Source: Gnetum montanum (Eukaryota > Streptophyta > Gnetopsida > Gnetales > Gnetaceae). Taken from it: DNA of 64,000 nt. Shown one piece after another: positions 24,251 to 36,300 of the stretch. The notes beneath the pieces are model-generated. The model did not search any database, was not told where the DNA came from, and was given only the letters and a program-made list of their open reading frames with translations. The DNA is taken from contig MNCI01008330.1 in NCBI GenBank assembly GCA_015680685.1, positions 382,047 through 446,046 of the forward strand, in the 5' to 3' direction. The position numbers and the translations under genes are program-made. Positions within the stretch are counted from its first letter, which is position 1. Each line of letters begins with the position of its first letter.

Positions 24251-26337
24251 ATTATTTAAGATCTTGGAAAAGACCTCCTTAGTAGTGATGTTTAGTAACT
24301 CCTTGTTGCTAATTTCTAAGTTTTTGTTGATAACTAATATTTCCTGATTCTTTGTTTGAATATTTAATTATTATGTTGAAACTTTTAAGGTAGTAATTTT
24401 AATTGGAAAGAAGGGTAGGATAATCATCAAATTCCTTCTTATTGGGTTAAGAAGGTTTTTCACATTTTTTAAATTATAAAGTTTTCTATCAAGTTTCTTT
24501 TTTTAATTTATAAATGTTCACTGTAATTTTTTAGTCAAACCTATCCCAATTAGATGGTGATAATTTATTACTAACTTCTAGATGCAACTTAAAAGGTTTC
24601 TTATCTAGGTTACCAAGGAACTTTTGGGCTTTAGGGCTACCTTTAAATATTATAAGGAACTTCTAGATGGTGATTAATACATTTTTTGTTAATTTCATGT
24701 GGGTTTCTAAGGCTACCTTTTGGGCTTTAGAGAATTTAAGAGTATTTAACTTTAGCAAAATTTAGAATTAACTATTCTTGTCTAGACTTTTAAAAATTCA
24801 ATAGATGCCCAGGTTCTTTTTCCTCTTCCATCTTAAGGTTACAAGCTTTCATAGCTTATGTTAAAGCTAACTAGTTTTGCCTTTCTCTATAAAATAATTG
24901 TAAACAATATTGCTTTTGAGTTTCTACTTTTTACAAGTTTTTGTTTGAATGCACACACTTATATATGATTATTCGTATATGATTTCAATATTAATCTTGT
25001 GTGTTTTCTTAGAGATATTAGTGATGATAAGAATTTGTTTATGGTTATGTCTTCTAATTAACTTTGCAATGAGGTAGGTTATTATAACATTTTAAGACAT
25101 AGTCCATAGGAATTTCGTCATCTCATTTAAGATGCTTTCAACATAAGAAGCATTCTAATTGATAAATCCCTTTACAATTAAAACTTTTTAATATTTCCTA
25201 AAATATTAATCATTAAATTTATAGTAAAGTTAAATAAAGTTTTTATTATCCTTTCTTAGAATCCTTCTAGTTTATTGAAGATAGCTACCTAATATGATTA
25301 TACCACTATTATAGTTTTTATCTTATATTTATTATTAATTGAGTTTTTTAAGCTTATGATAAATAAACAATGTTGTATTAAGATGTATGTTCAAATCTTT
25401 TCTATATTTATTTAATCTAAAAACATAGTTAGGGTCTTGACTTGGTAATCCCAAGTCATAGGTTTAATTTTGTTAGGTAAAACTATATTAAAACTTGATT
25501 TTTAAGAAAGGAAACAAATCCATAAAAGAAATTCTGAAATGGGTCTCAATGGATGTAAGTAAAAATTTCAGTTTCAGTTTCATATTAAAATACTCGTCAT
25601 CTTCAATATGCCCTAAACATAAAGGTTATATCTGTATATATGTACACACTCAAGACTCTCATGATTGGTACCTAATATGTGCTAAATCTAATAAAAATTT
25701 AATCCACCTTTTATTTTTATTTATGTGTTAACCCCAAATATTGTAGGACCCTAAATCTAATAGATGTGCGGTGAAAATTACAGGTATTAAATTAAAAAGT
25801 AAACTATTGTAAAAGAAATTAAGAAGATTTTTTATCAAAGAGGATAAGTAGAAAGTAACTATTAACTTTTTATCTTACGAAAGATCATTTTTAACGTTTA
25901 CTTGTCTTCATCTGCCAGTTTTCATCGGCCATTTCTTTCCCACGTATGGGTGACAGGTTGTGGAAGTTTTATTTATTTTGTCAAGAGATTTAACGGAAAC
26001 ATTAACATAAACTTTCTGCTCCCAGAACTGTTAACTTTTCATACCCGTTCGACTGTAACGGCTAATGTAGATAGATATGGTAAACAGATTCGTGATGCCG
26101 TCCGTAAGCAACAATCATCAATAATAAAAATGAAAACTTCTCCAGAAAAGTTTACTGAATAGGTAACTGTCGTCAACTTTGACCGAAAGTACAGCAAATG
26201 ACGTTGACAAGAAGAATGCATGGTAACTGTAGAAATGTTCAGTGCTTTTTCCGTTAGATGAACATCGGTAAAAAAGAGCAACGACGGGATTCCAGAGGAA
26301 TGCAAATGGGAAAATCTAATGCCAGAGGCGTTGTCTT
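24251..26337. other. Intergenic and 3' flank of the GLK gene
   Basis: 24251-25900 is AT-rich without recognised coding sequence, though it may include more of the PLE 5' part. From about 25880 the base composition becomes more balanced, consistent with the 3' untranslated region and flank of the minus-strand GLK gene. Confidence 0.5.
25968..25977 (-). terminator. Candidate polyadenylation signal of the GLK gene
   Basis: Two overlapping AATAAA words on the minus strand, about 360 bases after the GLK stop codon. Position is plausible for a plant 3' UTR, but AATAAA is common in this AT-rich DNA. Confidence 0.35.
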
Positions 26338-28342
26338 TCAACCTCCCTCATCTGCTGCTGTTGTTGTTGTTAGTGTATCCAGAGAAGGTGGAATGAGCCC
26401 AATTGGAGAGTGGCTGCATGGATTACTTAAAACTTCGTTTACGGCTTCCACAACAGCGCTTTTCTCCTGTTCAAAGTTCAAACAATGCATATAATGTAAG
26501 TTATCCAGATTCAAAGGCCAAGCTTATACATATTACCAAACAAAGCAGCAGAGAGAAAAAAAAACTTGGTTTACATACTGAATCTTACCGGGTGGTACAT
26601 AGCTGTGGAGTCGATGTGAGCTTCAGAATCCACTGAACACAATGCCTCCTTATGTTCTGCTGCACTATGGTGTAGGCCTACTGTGGGGTACCTCTGCACA
26701 AGAAGAGAATGAGGATTTATATGTTTTTTCCTTGTGTTCAAGCTTCATAACCAAATCCAAATGCTCTTGTATTCGTCAATTACAACTGAATCAAATGATT
26801 GAACAAGTACAGTACATACCACAAAGGATTGCTCATAAGCGGCTGTTGCAGCAGGAAGGATAGGCCTGTAACCACTTGGCTGCTGCAAGGGCCACTGATG
26901 TCCGCCGAAATGATTGAACTGAACCAAAGTAAAACATGGAAATGAAGTTCTTCCAGAGTAAGGAGAGCAGAAGTGTACATAAGGCATTGTTACATGAATT
27001 GCAGGAAAATTTTAGGTATTGTTTGGAAGGCTTAAAGTTCAAGGAATACCTGTTGCCTTGAAAAAACGTGCGCCGATGGGCCCCAGAACTGAAGACGCTG
27101 CGTAAAATGGGCGTAAATTCCTTCACCTGCAACTGGTAACATACCTCCTGTTGTTGCTGCTGGGGAGAGCTGCTGCTGCTTTAATACATGATGAGTTTTA
27201 TTGAGAAGACTACACATCAAATGCTGTCTTCTTGGCTTTCTCCTTCTTGTGCCTTCTCCCAGTCCTAGTTCTTCCTTCCCCCTCAGGCGCTTTACGGTAG
27301 CACGATATTTCTGCGACATCATAATAATTTTTACCACGTTTTCAGCCTTACATAACTTCAATATATTTCTTCACATTGAAAAAACAGATGATGCATAGGG
27401 TTTTCAACTATGTAACTAAAAATAGTTTCAGAGACTTGAGAAAGAAAGATAACAAGAACATGAGAAAGCTGAAGTTGTATCAGCTATATATGTGTGTGTC
27501 TGACAGTCAGTAATGAACCTGTAAATGGCTTGCTATGTTATGGCGGGTTAAGCCGCGGACACCCATGAGCTCCAGAATTTTGGTGGGCACGGCATTGTAA
27601 ATGCCCAAATGTTCCACCGCCTTAACGAACAGCGCATGCAATTCGGGTGTCCAACAAACCTGAGAAATTATAGCCATAATGATGAGTACAAATAGCATGT
27701 AATGTTTTATATTTGAGGATATTAAATATAAATGGAATATTGCAGGTGCAAATTTAATTGATTTGTTCTGAATGTTAGACTGGGTAATCTTTTTAATGAT
27801 GTTTTCAAAACTCAGTTTCTCTCACTACAGCTGAAAGTAATTAAAACAAGTAATTAAACAATAAACACTAGCAAGTAAATAAAATCCTTTACCAAAACGT
27901 CTTTTATCTACACCTTTTGTTTTTGTTTCTGTTGAGTTGGATGGCTGGAACAGGATTCCAATTTGTGTCTTTCACCGTCTTCGCTGGTGGAGTTCTTCTC
28001 AACGCATGATAAACTTTCAGTGTTCAGTGCCGAGACTCTGGAGTTGGTAGGAGAGTTATAGTTTGAATCCTGCAAGGACTGTTGCACCTCTAATTGCTGT
28101 CGTTGGGAAGGAGATTTTGAAAATTGCTGGAGCAGCAACGCTTTTTCTTCTGCACTGACATGCTCAAGCGCCCCGTCCAAGGAGAAGTTACCCAGATTCA
28201 AGCCTTCATTAATGTTGTTCGGCAGATCCCACAGCATAACAGGATACGTAAAAAAGTCCCATAAATCCTGGCTTCCATTGCTATCGAGGAACATGTCAGA
28301 GTCAAACTGCTGGTCATACAAACCTTCAAATTCCAGCTCCAT
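26338..28342 (-). CDS. GLK: GOLDEN2-LIKE (GLK-type GARP) transcription factor, six exons
   Basis: GLK proteins are nuclear activators of photosynthesis and chloroplast genes. Exons on the minus strand: 28342-27914, 27659-27519, 27310-27050, 26918-26820, 26693-26589, 26466-26338. All introns are GT-AG and all joins are phase 0, giving 387 codons, within the usual GLK size. Exon 1 is acidic and ends in a KQKQK basic stretch. Exon 2 holds [17 protein letters not shown] and [10 protein letters not shown], the GARP (Myb-like) DNA-binding domain, which ends as KYRA in exon 3. Exon 3 also has a basic run and QQQ. Exon 6 (AVNEVLSNP, then [10 protein letters not shown]) resembles the GLK-specific C-terminal GCT box. 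The start is the ATG at 28340-28342 with A at -3 and G at +4. The frame stays open upstream to 28393, but only a GTG lies there and a stop precedes it; an upstream exon (acceptor-like cag near 28399) is possible. Oddities: LHALF replaces LHRRF and KYRATVKR replaces KYRSHRKH, so this is a diverged paralog or a relaxed copy. Confidence 0.88.
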
Positions 28343-28815
28343 AGTCTTTACTGGACGCAATTCCCAATGATTACATGACCAATCAAAATCCACTCTGGAA
28401 ATGCATTACCGCATTACTGCAAACTGAGGGCAGTCGTTGTTAAGTCAGACAAACAAGAAACTGGAACCGGACCCTGCAGTTGCGCAGAGTACGCCGTTCG
28501 GGGAAGCTATCAAGTATGAACAATGAGACCACCTCCACCAAAGTGAACTGAGAACCTGCAAAGCTCTGAAAAAGGAAGAGAAAATCAGCGCACTTTGTCA
28601 AATTTAGAGAGGAGAGGAGAGGATAGGATTATCATGTTCCTTGCAACTTGGAAAGTAAGTTTTCCAAATTCAATCAATCGAAATGAATGAAAAGATTCGG
28701 GTGACCCTGCAAGCTACAGCTACCTGGAATGTGTTACTGCAATTCTTCACGTCCTTCAAGGCCCAAGCTCATTTGTGTTTGCCCTAGTTTTGGCTATCGT
28801 GCCTTATGTAGAGCA

Positions 28816-28838
28816 ACCCAATCAATGATCGATTGGGT
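28816..28838. promoter_or_regulatory. CCAAT-containing palindrome upstream of GLK
   Basis: ACCCAATC (28816-28823), seven bases AATGATC, then its exact reverse complement GATTGGGT (28831-28838). It gives a CCAAT box on each strand and an HD-Zip-like AATGATCGATT core, about 475 bases upstream of the proposed GLK start. Function as a GLK regulatory site is inferred from position only. Confidence 0.45.
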
Positions 28839-28839
28839 A

Positions 28840-30117
28840 AACTAGTGGGCTTTTCACTGTTGATATATCCACTATCCACCAGCAGTCGAGCCACATTGGC
28901 CGGAATTTGACACATACATGTCATTAACTGCCTAATATGTATTCCTGAATTTTGGTTAGTAGCATGGTTTGGAATGAAAATTTATCTTGATATTACAGTC
29001 ATGTTATACCCCAAAGGCATTGCAACACAACACGCACTGACAAGCTACCATTATCAAAATGCAATTCTGAAACATTGTACTTTAAACATTTTTGAAAATT
29101 CACAGCAAACTGATTTTCAGTCTCAGTTTCAAAGACATATCGGTCACCTTTTTATTTTCTTTGAATAAAATATTCTGGTATGGTCATTTTCGGTAAGCCG
29201 CCATCTTTCCTATTTTAAAGGTTAATCAGAAGAAACTAATTGTTCTTTGTCAATACAGCAACTTTTTCGGTGATTAAATCCTGTAGACGGCTGTTTATCT
29301 TTAAGAAAATCACGGGTAGTGTGGCGCCAGAGGTCGTGGAGACATAAACAGCACCAAGATGTGGACGTGCATGATTGAAACAACACAAATCTGACATTTC
29401 CAACATAAAATGTGCAGAATTCTTTAAAGTACTCAAGGAATCAAGTTCCAATCTCAGACATGGAATCCTTTGAACGTATACACTTTTCTGCTTCATTGCA
29501 AGAAAGAGCTGGATAGACTAATAAGTGCAAACTTCCCAAGTATCATCTAAAACTTGTGCATTTGGCGATAATTTTACAGCAATTATGGAGGCCAAAAACA
29601 CTTAACCAGATAACAAGCCCAAAATGTTATCAAATGAAGCGAATATAAAACAGTAGTAACCGTTCCCACTTGGAAAAGTTCATTATCCCCTTATCAATTT
29701 TACTGCCGAGTGCATTTCTTAAATCATCTTGAAACGGCATGCATCTTGCTTGTTCGTAACGTCTAAACCAGGTTCAATTTCTAGTTCTTACATGGACATG
29801 ATAAAAGTACTTGAGTTTCATAGCCACTTACCCACTTTGTAAATCTGCAGAAAACTACAGCATTGACATGTTTTAATCAACAGGTGTACGTTAAAAAGAA
29901 TCAATCCATTAATCACAGTGGGAACTCGAAAAAAAGTGGAACCCAAACCTTTTGATTGAAAACGAGATGCCGGATATCCGGGGGACTGCGAGGATGCACT
30001 ATGTAACCCGCTGATAGCAACGTGACCAGATGCCCATCGATGCTCAATGAAAATGAAGTTTGTGGCCTCCACTCTGCCGCTTAACCTTAACCTGGAACCA
30101 TGTTAGCCTACTCATTT
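28840..30117. other. Intergenic, 5' side of GLK
   Basis: Balanced, single-copy-looking sequence. Minus ORFs at 29236-29496 and 29818-30072 have no recognisable domain. No transposon motif seen. Confidence 0.5.
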
Positions 30118-30240
30118 ATTGCCACGTGGCTATCGTTTACCATAATGCTAAGTTATGTGGCGTCCCATATATGTTGCAGGAGATTGCCGCGTGGCTACCC
30201 TGACATTTTCTTTGGTGTCCCATATGTGTTGCAGAAGAAG
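30118..30240. repeat. Diverged tandem pair carrying a G-box
   Basis: Two roughly 62-bp units share ATTGCC(A/G)CGTGGCTA at the start and GTCCCATATxTGTTGCAG at the end (30118-30180 and 30182-30240). The first contains the perfect palindromic G-box GCCACGTGGC at 30121-30130; the second is GCCGCGTGGC. They lie about 1.8 kb upstream of the GLK start. G-boxes are bound by bZIP and PIF-type bHLH light-signalling factors; a role here is speculative. Confidence 0.6.
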
Positions 30241-31340
30241 TACATTATATAGGTATTAAAAGGCTTTTTCCAAATTAGCAGTTCACAGCACTTAACCCCA
30301 TTTTAGGGTGTCCGGAAGCAGTACCAGAAAAAATAGTCAAAAGACGGTCAAGAGGTAGTGAAACGTAGAGTTGGTTATGTAATGCAAAAGTTTATCTTTA
30401 AAACAAAAGTACTGCAAAAGTTTATTGGAGGCCAGCTTTGACAAAAGCTGTATTTCTCTGTTGCAATTGCATTACTTCTCCATGCTGAACCACAACTCAT
30501 TGCGTAGTCAATCACTAAGCTGCATCTTTCCGATACGTTTGGAATAAAAATGGTGGGGTTAATCATAACAATTCATTGATGCTGAGATCCCATAACCTTA
30601 AATGTGGAACAAAGTCTGCGTACCAACATTACAAGAGGCCCTGAACATTGAGGATGAAGAGCAAATCTCTTTCTTAATCAAATTCATGAATGTCAGATTA
30701 ACTAATTTTAACGAGCTTTTCTGAGCTTGCATTTGAACTTATGTTGTTTGACAAGTATGAATTATTATAACTTCGTTGACAATGTATGCAAATTACATCC
30801 AATCCTTTTCTTAAGTGGGTCAAGATTGAAGATATTTGAAACTGTCTTTGATGGTTGTTATGGTTAACTTATTTAATCCAAAACCAAATTAATGCACAAT
30901 TAAAATTAGATCCAACATCTTCAGTTTTCACCTTTAATCTGAACTATATATCACAACCGCACAGCTTATCCATTCGGAGGAAACTAGTTTGTAACAAACC
31001 ACATCATTGATAATTGTCCATCTCTGATACCCGTTTACCTTGAAAACGGTATACTGGAAAACTAATGTTCCAATGATAGCCGGAACTTCAGGAACTGAAA
31101 ACAAAGACAACGACAATGATTTTAACGATTTTAATTTCCAACAAAGGTGAATTTCATTGCTACGAATGCATAATTTTTGAATGATTCAATCCATGACTAA
31201 TAGTGCTGAAAAGCAAATCAATTGCCAACTCTATGTCTGGGCTAGTATTTTCCAGTGATATTTGAATACATCCTCATTGACCGCAGCTCTCAACTTCAAA
31301 TGATTGGGGGTTTCAAAAATGCACGGGGCATCACAATCTT

Positions 31341-31655
31341 TCACAGCATGCTAATGATTTTCAAGTGGTTGGAGGAAGCCAAGTTACGTATTATGATAGC
31401 TGCTTCTCCAATTGCAATAATAAGCATCCCAAATACCGTGGCATATATGGCACCTAGAACGACATTTATGAACGACGCAGAAATAGCAAAACAGGTGTCG
31501 CTGGCAAATATGTGGAAAATGTTAATTATTGTCGGAACCTCTTGAACCGTACGCTCTATAATGAGCAAATAATTGGACACTAATAAAGTCATGTCCCCAC
31601 GTACTTCCCTGATCTTTGTCATTGCTGACAGTGTCAGTACCGCGTTCCCCGTCAA
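31341..31655 (-). CDS. Hypothetical hydrophobic ORF, 104 aa
   Basis: An open minus-strand frame with a continuous hydrophobic stretch in its second half (FINVVLGAIYATVFGMLIIA then GEAAIII), long enough for one or two membrane passes. I do not recognise a family. The word EVPTIIN is echoed by EVPAIIG in the minus ORF at 30934-31116 and RVPTVIN in that at 29818-30072, hinting at related exons or a duplicated fragment. It could be chance. Confidence 0.2.
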   Translation of the reverse strand: MTGNAVLTLSAMTKIREVRGDMTLLVSNYLLIIERTVQEVPTIINIFHIFASDTCFAISASFINVVLGAIYATVFGMLIIAIGEAAIIIRNLASSNHLKIISML

Positions 31656-31840
31656 TCAGTCAGTGATTGGTCTCAGTCCATCGATTTGGAAACAACCAAC
31701 CACAAGCAGAGCCAGGGCCAGAGCCAGAGCGAGCAGCAAGAGCATCAAGTGGGAACCGGGCAAAATTCATTATTCCCAATCCATTCATTCATTCTGGCCT
31801 ACTCTGCTTGTCTTCACCTCAAACTGTTGTCGTTGTCGTT

Positions 31841-32083
31841 ATGCCTCCTGCCGACTGCGCGCCCCAGAGTGTCGAGCTCTTTTTATTTCTTTCTTTTGTT
31901 AGCATCATTATTCACGGGGTAAATGCAGTGGGAATCAAATTCTCCCAGCCCCAGGGCAACAGCCAACAGGTGTGTGCCTCCATCTTAAACCGGGAAAAGA
32001 CACCCGTCCATGGGGCCCAACTCTGCAAGAGAAACACGGGTTACAATTGCGTCACAGATAGGTTTGCATTTTTGGTTCCGTAG
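31841..32083 (+). CDS. Hypothetical small secreted-protein-like ORF
   Basis: From ATG at 31841 the frame gives 80 residues with a hydrophobic segment LFLFLSFVSIIIH at residues about 18-30, like a signal peptide or anchor, followed by a Cys-containing part (VCASIL, LCKRNTGYNC). Local GC content is higher than the surroundings (31660-32070), and inverted CCAAT words lie near 31655-31675. An AG|GTTTGC donor at 32061/32062 would allow it to be a first exon, but no in-phase partner was found. Family unknown. Confidence 0.25.
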   Translation: MPPADCAPQSVELFLFLSFVSIIIHGVNAVGIKFSQPQGNSQQVCASILNREKTPVHGAQLCKRNTGYNCVTDRFAFLVP

Positions 32084-33078
32084 ATTAGTAATTTGATGCT
32101 TTGTTGAACAACGGGTTATATTCCTTAATTTATATATAATTCTTCTAGCTATATGTATGGAGTGTCAAATTATTTGGGTTAAACGATAGTACCTTAACAA
32201 TTCACTGTCTAGTGCTTGAAATTACTCTTCAAAACAATTAACAATTACAGGTAAGAATTTGTTAACCGCATGTTGGGTTCTGTAAATCTGTAATTCTTGT
32301 ATCTATGTATATATTGAGTTGAGATATTGTTGATTAAACAGTTAGTTCACAAAGTTAAAACAATTCATTAAGATTAAGCAAGTGTGCGACATTCTTTCTT
32401 CATTTACCTTAGTCATTTACTGTTTACAATGTGAAATTATTCATCACTACATATAAGAGCTCATCTAATGGCATGTTTGGTTATCTAAATCTATTGTGCT
32501 TGTATTCATGTAAATGTTAGTTGAAAGAATAAAAAAGCAAAAATTGAATATAAAGGCATATTTGGTTACATAAATCTATGTGCATTTGTACTTAGTTGAA
32601 AGATTTTTTTTTTTTTTTTTTTTGAAGAAAGAATTGGATTTAAGGGTACTTTTGGTTAAGTAAATCTTTGGGGTCTTTGTATTTATGTATATGTTGGTTG
32701 AATGAAAAAAAATAAAGCAAGTAATCAACCAAGAAAAAAAACTCAAGAAAGCTCTAGAAGTGGGTACATTTCTCAACTCACATTTGAAGCACACAACACT
32801 AAATAACTTACATTTGAACCACACAATGCTGAACAGTTTTTTAAACAGTGTGTGCTTATATGGATGTAGATGTTAGTCAAGAGAATCAAAGAATCAAAAA
32901 AGCAAGAAGTGATTACACTTGAAAACTCTACCCTAAAGATTGTTAAATAAGCATCATCTTTAAACTAACAATGGTGTGCATCAATATCTTATTTTTAAGA
33001 TATTACCTCATTTTAACTGACCTCATTTTATTGGGTAAAGGCTTGAAGGATCATCATGATACTTGATTGTGCAATACC

Positions 33079-33196
33079 AACACCCCTGCAAAGGAGTACC
33101 CAGATAGTTCCTTTTTGGGGATAAACTCTATAATAAGTGAACACCCCTGCCAAGCAGTACTACATAGTTCCTTTCTGGAGATAAACTCTATACTAA
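33079..33196. repeat. 61-bp tandem pair
   Basis: Two units starting AACACCCCTGC (33079 and 33140) and ending near GATAAACTCTATA, with a few substitutions and a small indel. The copies are well preserved. Confidence 0.85.
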
Positions 33197-33309
33197 ATTT
33201 CATTTCATTTTCTTATGTCCTGTGCGCAGGCACTCCAGAAACTCCCGACTCCTCTGTACAAGCAGCAGCTCTGCGCGCTGGAAATTCATTCTGCCTGGGC
33301 CTACGGTAA

Positions 33310-36300
33310 CCTAACCGCTCTGGCAATTACATTTGCAAAGAAATGAACGGCATGATAAAACCATACTCTACCGTGATAAGCTACAAGAACTCTCATCCAC
33401 ATACCTTGCCAGCATTTCGATCGGACCCACCAACATTCTTCGTCATCTCACAGACTGAACCCTGATAGGTTATGATCCACACCCATTAACATGTCGTTAC
33501 AATACGACTAGCATTTGTTGGACACGCATATTTGAGTTTCTGACACCAAACTCATCTTTGGGAAGTAGGTTGACTAAAAAAAGCCTTCACTAGTGTTTTC
33601 ATTTCAAAAAAGAATGCTGAAAATTAAGGGACATGCCATGTGAGATCTCTGGCAGCGTTTCATTTCATCTTCTGCGTCCTACGTTAACGATTTCTCAACC
33701 ATAACGAATCCCTTTTTTGTTTGCTGGACATTTTAACTTGAACGAGTGAGAAATTTCCACAATACCTAAATGCAGTGGAATAAGTGGTGACACCTTCACT
33801 TTTCACGCTGCTACAGAAATTGCAGAAACCGTGGGACTACGATGTGGTGTTGGCACTTTTCTCATCGTTTGGTCGCCATCAGATGCGACATCCACCAAAG
33901 TGTACTTGCAAACGGACCACCATATGGTGCTGAACTTGTCACATCACGGAGGCCAATGGCAGGTTTAAAAGATAGATGGCTCCTCAGCAACGTTGAAAGA
34001 TAGATACGGCTGCTCACCCTGTTTAGAGGTCATTCGAGATGTCAAAACGGTGCCACAACGTTGGAGCGGGACACTTTCGTTGCTCATCTGTTCTTTTCCC
34101 CAGGTTTTAGAATCCTTATGCCCTCTTATGTGGAAGATGTGTGCCAAAGCCTAAAACATGCCTAGGCTTTTAACTATTGGGGTAATACATTTTACATCCT
34201 CCTTTTCTTGTGCTGAGTTAGTTATATTTTGGTTTAAAGGGTGACTCTTATCGAGGGTTGGTGGGTGAGTAAGCAACCGCTTTCGAGTGGCTAAACCTGA
34301 CCTGAATTTATTTTAGCAAGGCTTTGAATAAGAAGGATTTTAATGGAAAAAATACCAGGCAAAGAAGATTAGTGGTTTAAGGCCATGCCAAAACAAAATA
34401 GAGTACATTTCATAGTGGAAAGATAACAACCAAGTATGTTGCTTAGCATGTTGCTACATGTACATATATAGCAGTGGCAAATTGCAAACATTAAGGTTGC
34501 TTCTAAAAGTAACCTCATCCAGCTAAATTGGAGAAGCACAACTAATGCTAAAGATTGTATTCATGCAAACATTCAACAAGGAGCTAGTCAACAAAAATGC
34601 TAATACCACTAATGTGATTATAATGTGATTCAACTAACTTAATTCATTTATCAAACCTTAACCATTACCCAAAAATACAATAAAAAATATATTTTATGCT
34701 TCTATTTTGGTGCTTCCATAGTCATCCTAGCATCATGGTACCTTCAACCTAAACATGTATTTTTTACTGTACCTCAAGTAGCTCGTGTCTCAAAATACCC
34801 ATTGGGATTGAAATTTGATATTTGCAAAACCACATGCTCTTACCAAGTAGGTAATACCTTATCAACATCCATTAGGTAATTTATGCACATGTTAAAAAGA
34901 AAACAAAAACTTGATTCACCACCTTTTACCTTGAATGTGCTTCCACTCTTTTGAAGTGCATTGCCAAACACAATAAACATAAATTTTCTGTACAAGTGCA
35001 TCAAAAATATGTCAATCTTTCTCAGCCACCTATTAAATAACCTTAAGGCAAATCCATCAGTATGGCAATGTAGTAGCAAATTATATAAAATATTAGAAGG
35101 AAAATGAAAAACTCTGAAAGATCAAGCTAGCATCTTTATTAATTATAAAGAGTAGTATTAATTATAAAGAGTAGCATGTGAAGAAGGAAACAAAACCCGA
35201 AGGACCTGCATTACCTTTACAAACATATAAAAATATATAAAATAAAAACAGAAAAAATTAATTGCTTATACCTTACCAATATTTCAATGGAATCACAAAA
35301 GCATGATCTGCACAAGCACTCTTAACTTTTATACATAGAAATGCTAACCATCGCAAATACCATACAGATGCTGCCTTGAAGATCAAGTTTGAATATATTC
35401 CATTCGCAATTGTGGCATTTCTTCATGAATGTTTACCATGGGACCACATAATTTAGGAAAAAGCAGAGACAAATTGTAGTACTTCGGTATTTATTTGGCC
35501 ACCAGCTAGGGAGTCCAGAAAAGTGAGTAAATATTTGGCTCCATGTGTATTTTACGAGCTTCATGCAAACGTTAGTTCAAAAATTAGGTCACAGAATTAT
35601 TTTTTATTACCAATTATTTCTTATATAATAATCTTTCAGAGAACTTTGCACATTTAACTCATTTCAGTAATTTAGGATATTACCATGTGTTGTCTTTCCC
35701 ACCTTTTGATAAAGAGACATTACGCTCCCTGTGGTTTTTGCCCTTTAAGAGCATGGACTCTTGTTATATCATGCCTTTAGATTTTTGCTGTCGGTACAGA
35801 GACTTGTTACCGTGAATGGATAGTTGACTCATTTTAAAAACATTATATTTTAGGTTTTTCTTGAATTAGACATGCTGATGAAGTATTTCGTTTCGCTTTT
35901 TCTTTGGGTGGTTTTAGATTCTAAGGAATAGAAACTCTCAAAAATACGAAAACATCCAGAGAACAAGTTTTTAAAACCTATTTTAGTTCTTGACGCATTA
36001 CGAATAAACCATAATCTGTATATAACACCCTAACCAACTCATAAAAGAGAATGTTGATAACTCGGCAGCAGATTTGATATGTCTAGATTACATATTTTTG
36101 TTAACAGGTCCCAGGTTTCAAAAATGAAGGCAAATACGGTATTTATATTACTATCTTACAGTGGTATATAATTCAGAACACAACTTGAAATAAAAATGAA
36201 AGGCATGATGGGTTCTTTTAAGCCATAAATGCAATTCGAGTCAAACATATTTGGTCCCAAGCCAACAGCAGATGGAATAGCTACATGCAAAGTAGATTTT

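Noticed and set aside
28343-28393. Start of the GLK protein at 28393
   Set aside because: The codon there is GTG, unlikely in a nuclear plant gene; the ATG at 28342 has a good context.
30934-31116. 60-aa minus ORF as an exon related to 31341-31655
   Set aside because: Similarity is limited to one short word (EVPxII); not enough to call.
31841-33310. Joining the ORF at 31841 to an open stretch after the acceptor at 33229
   Set aside because: Phases do not match the better reading frame at 33230, and neither part has a recognisable family.
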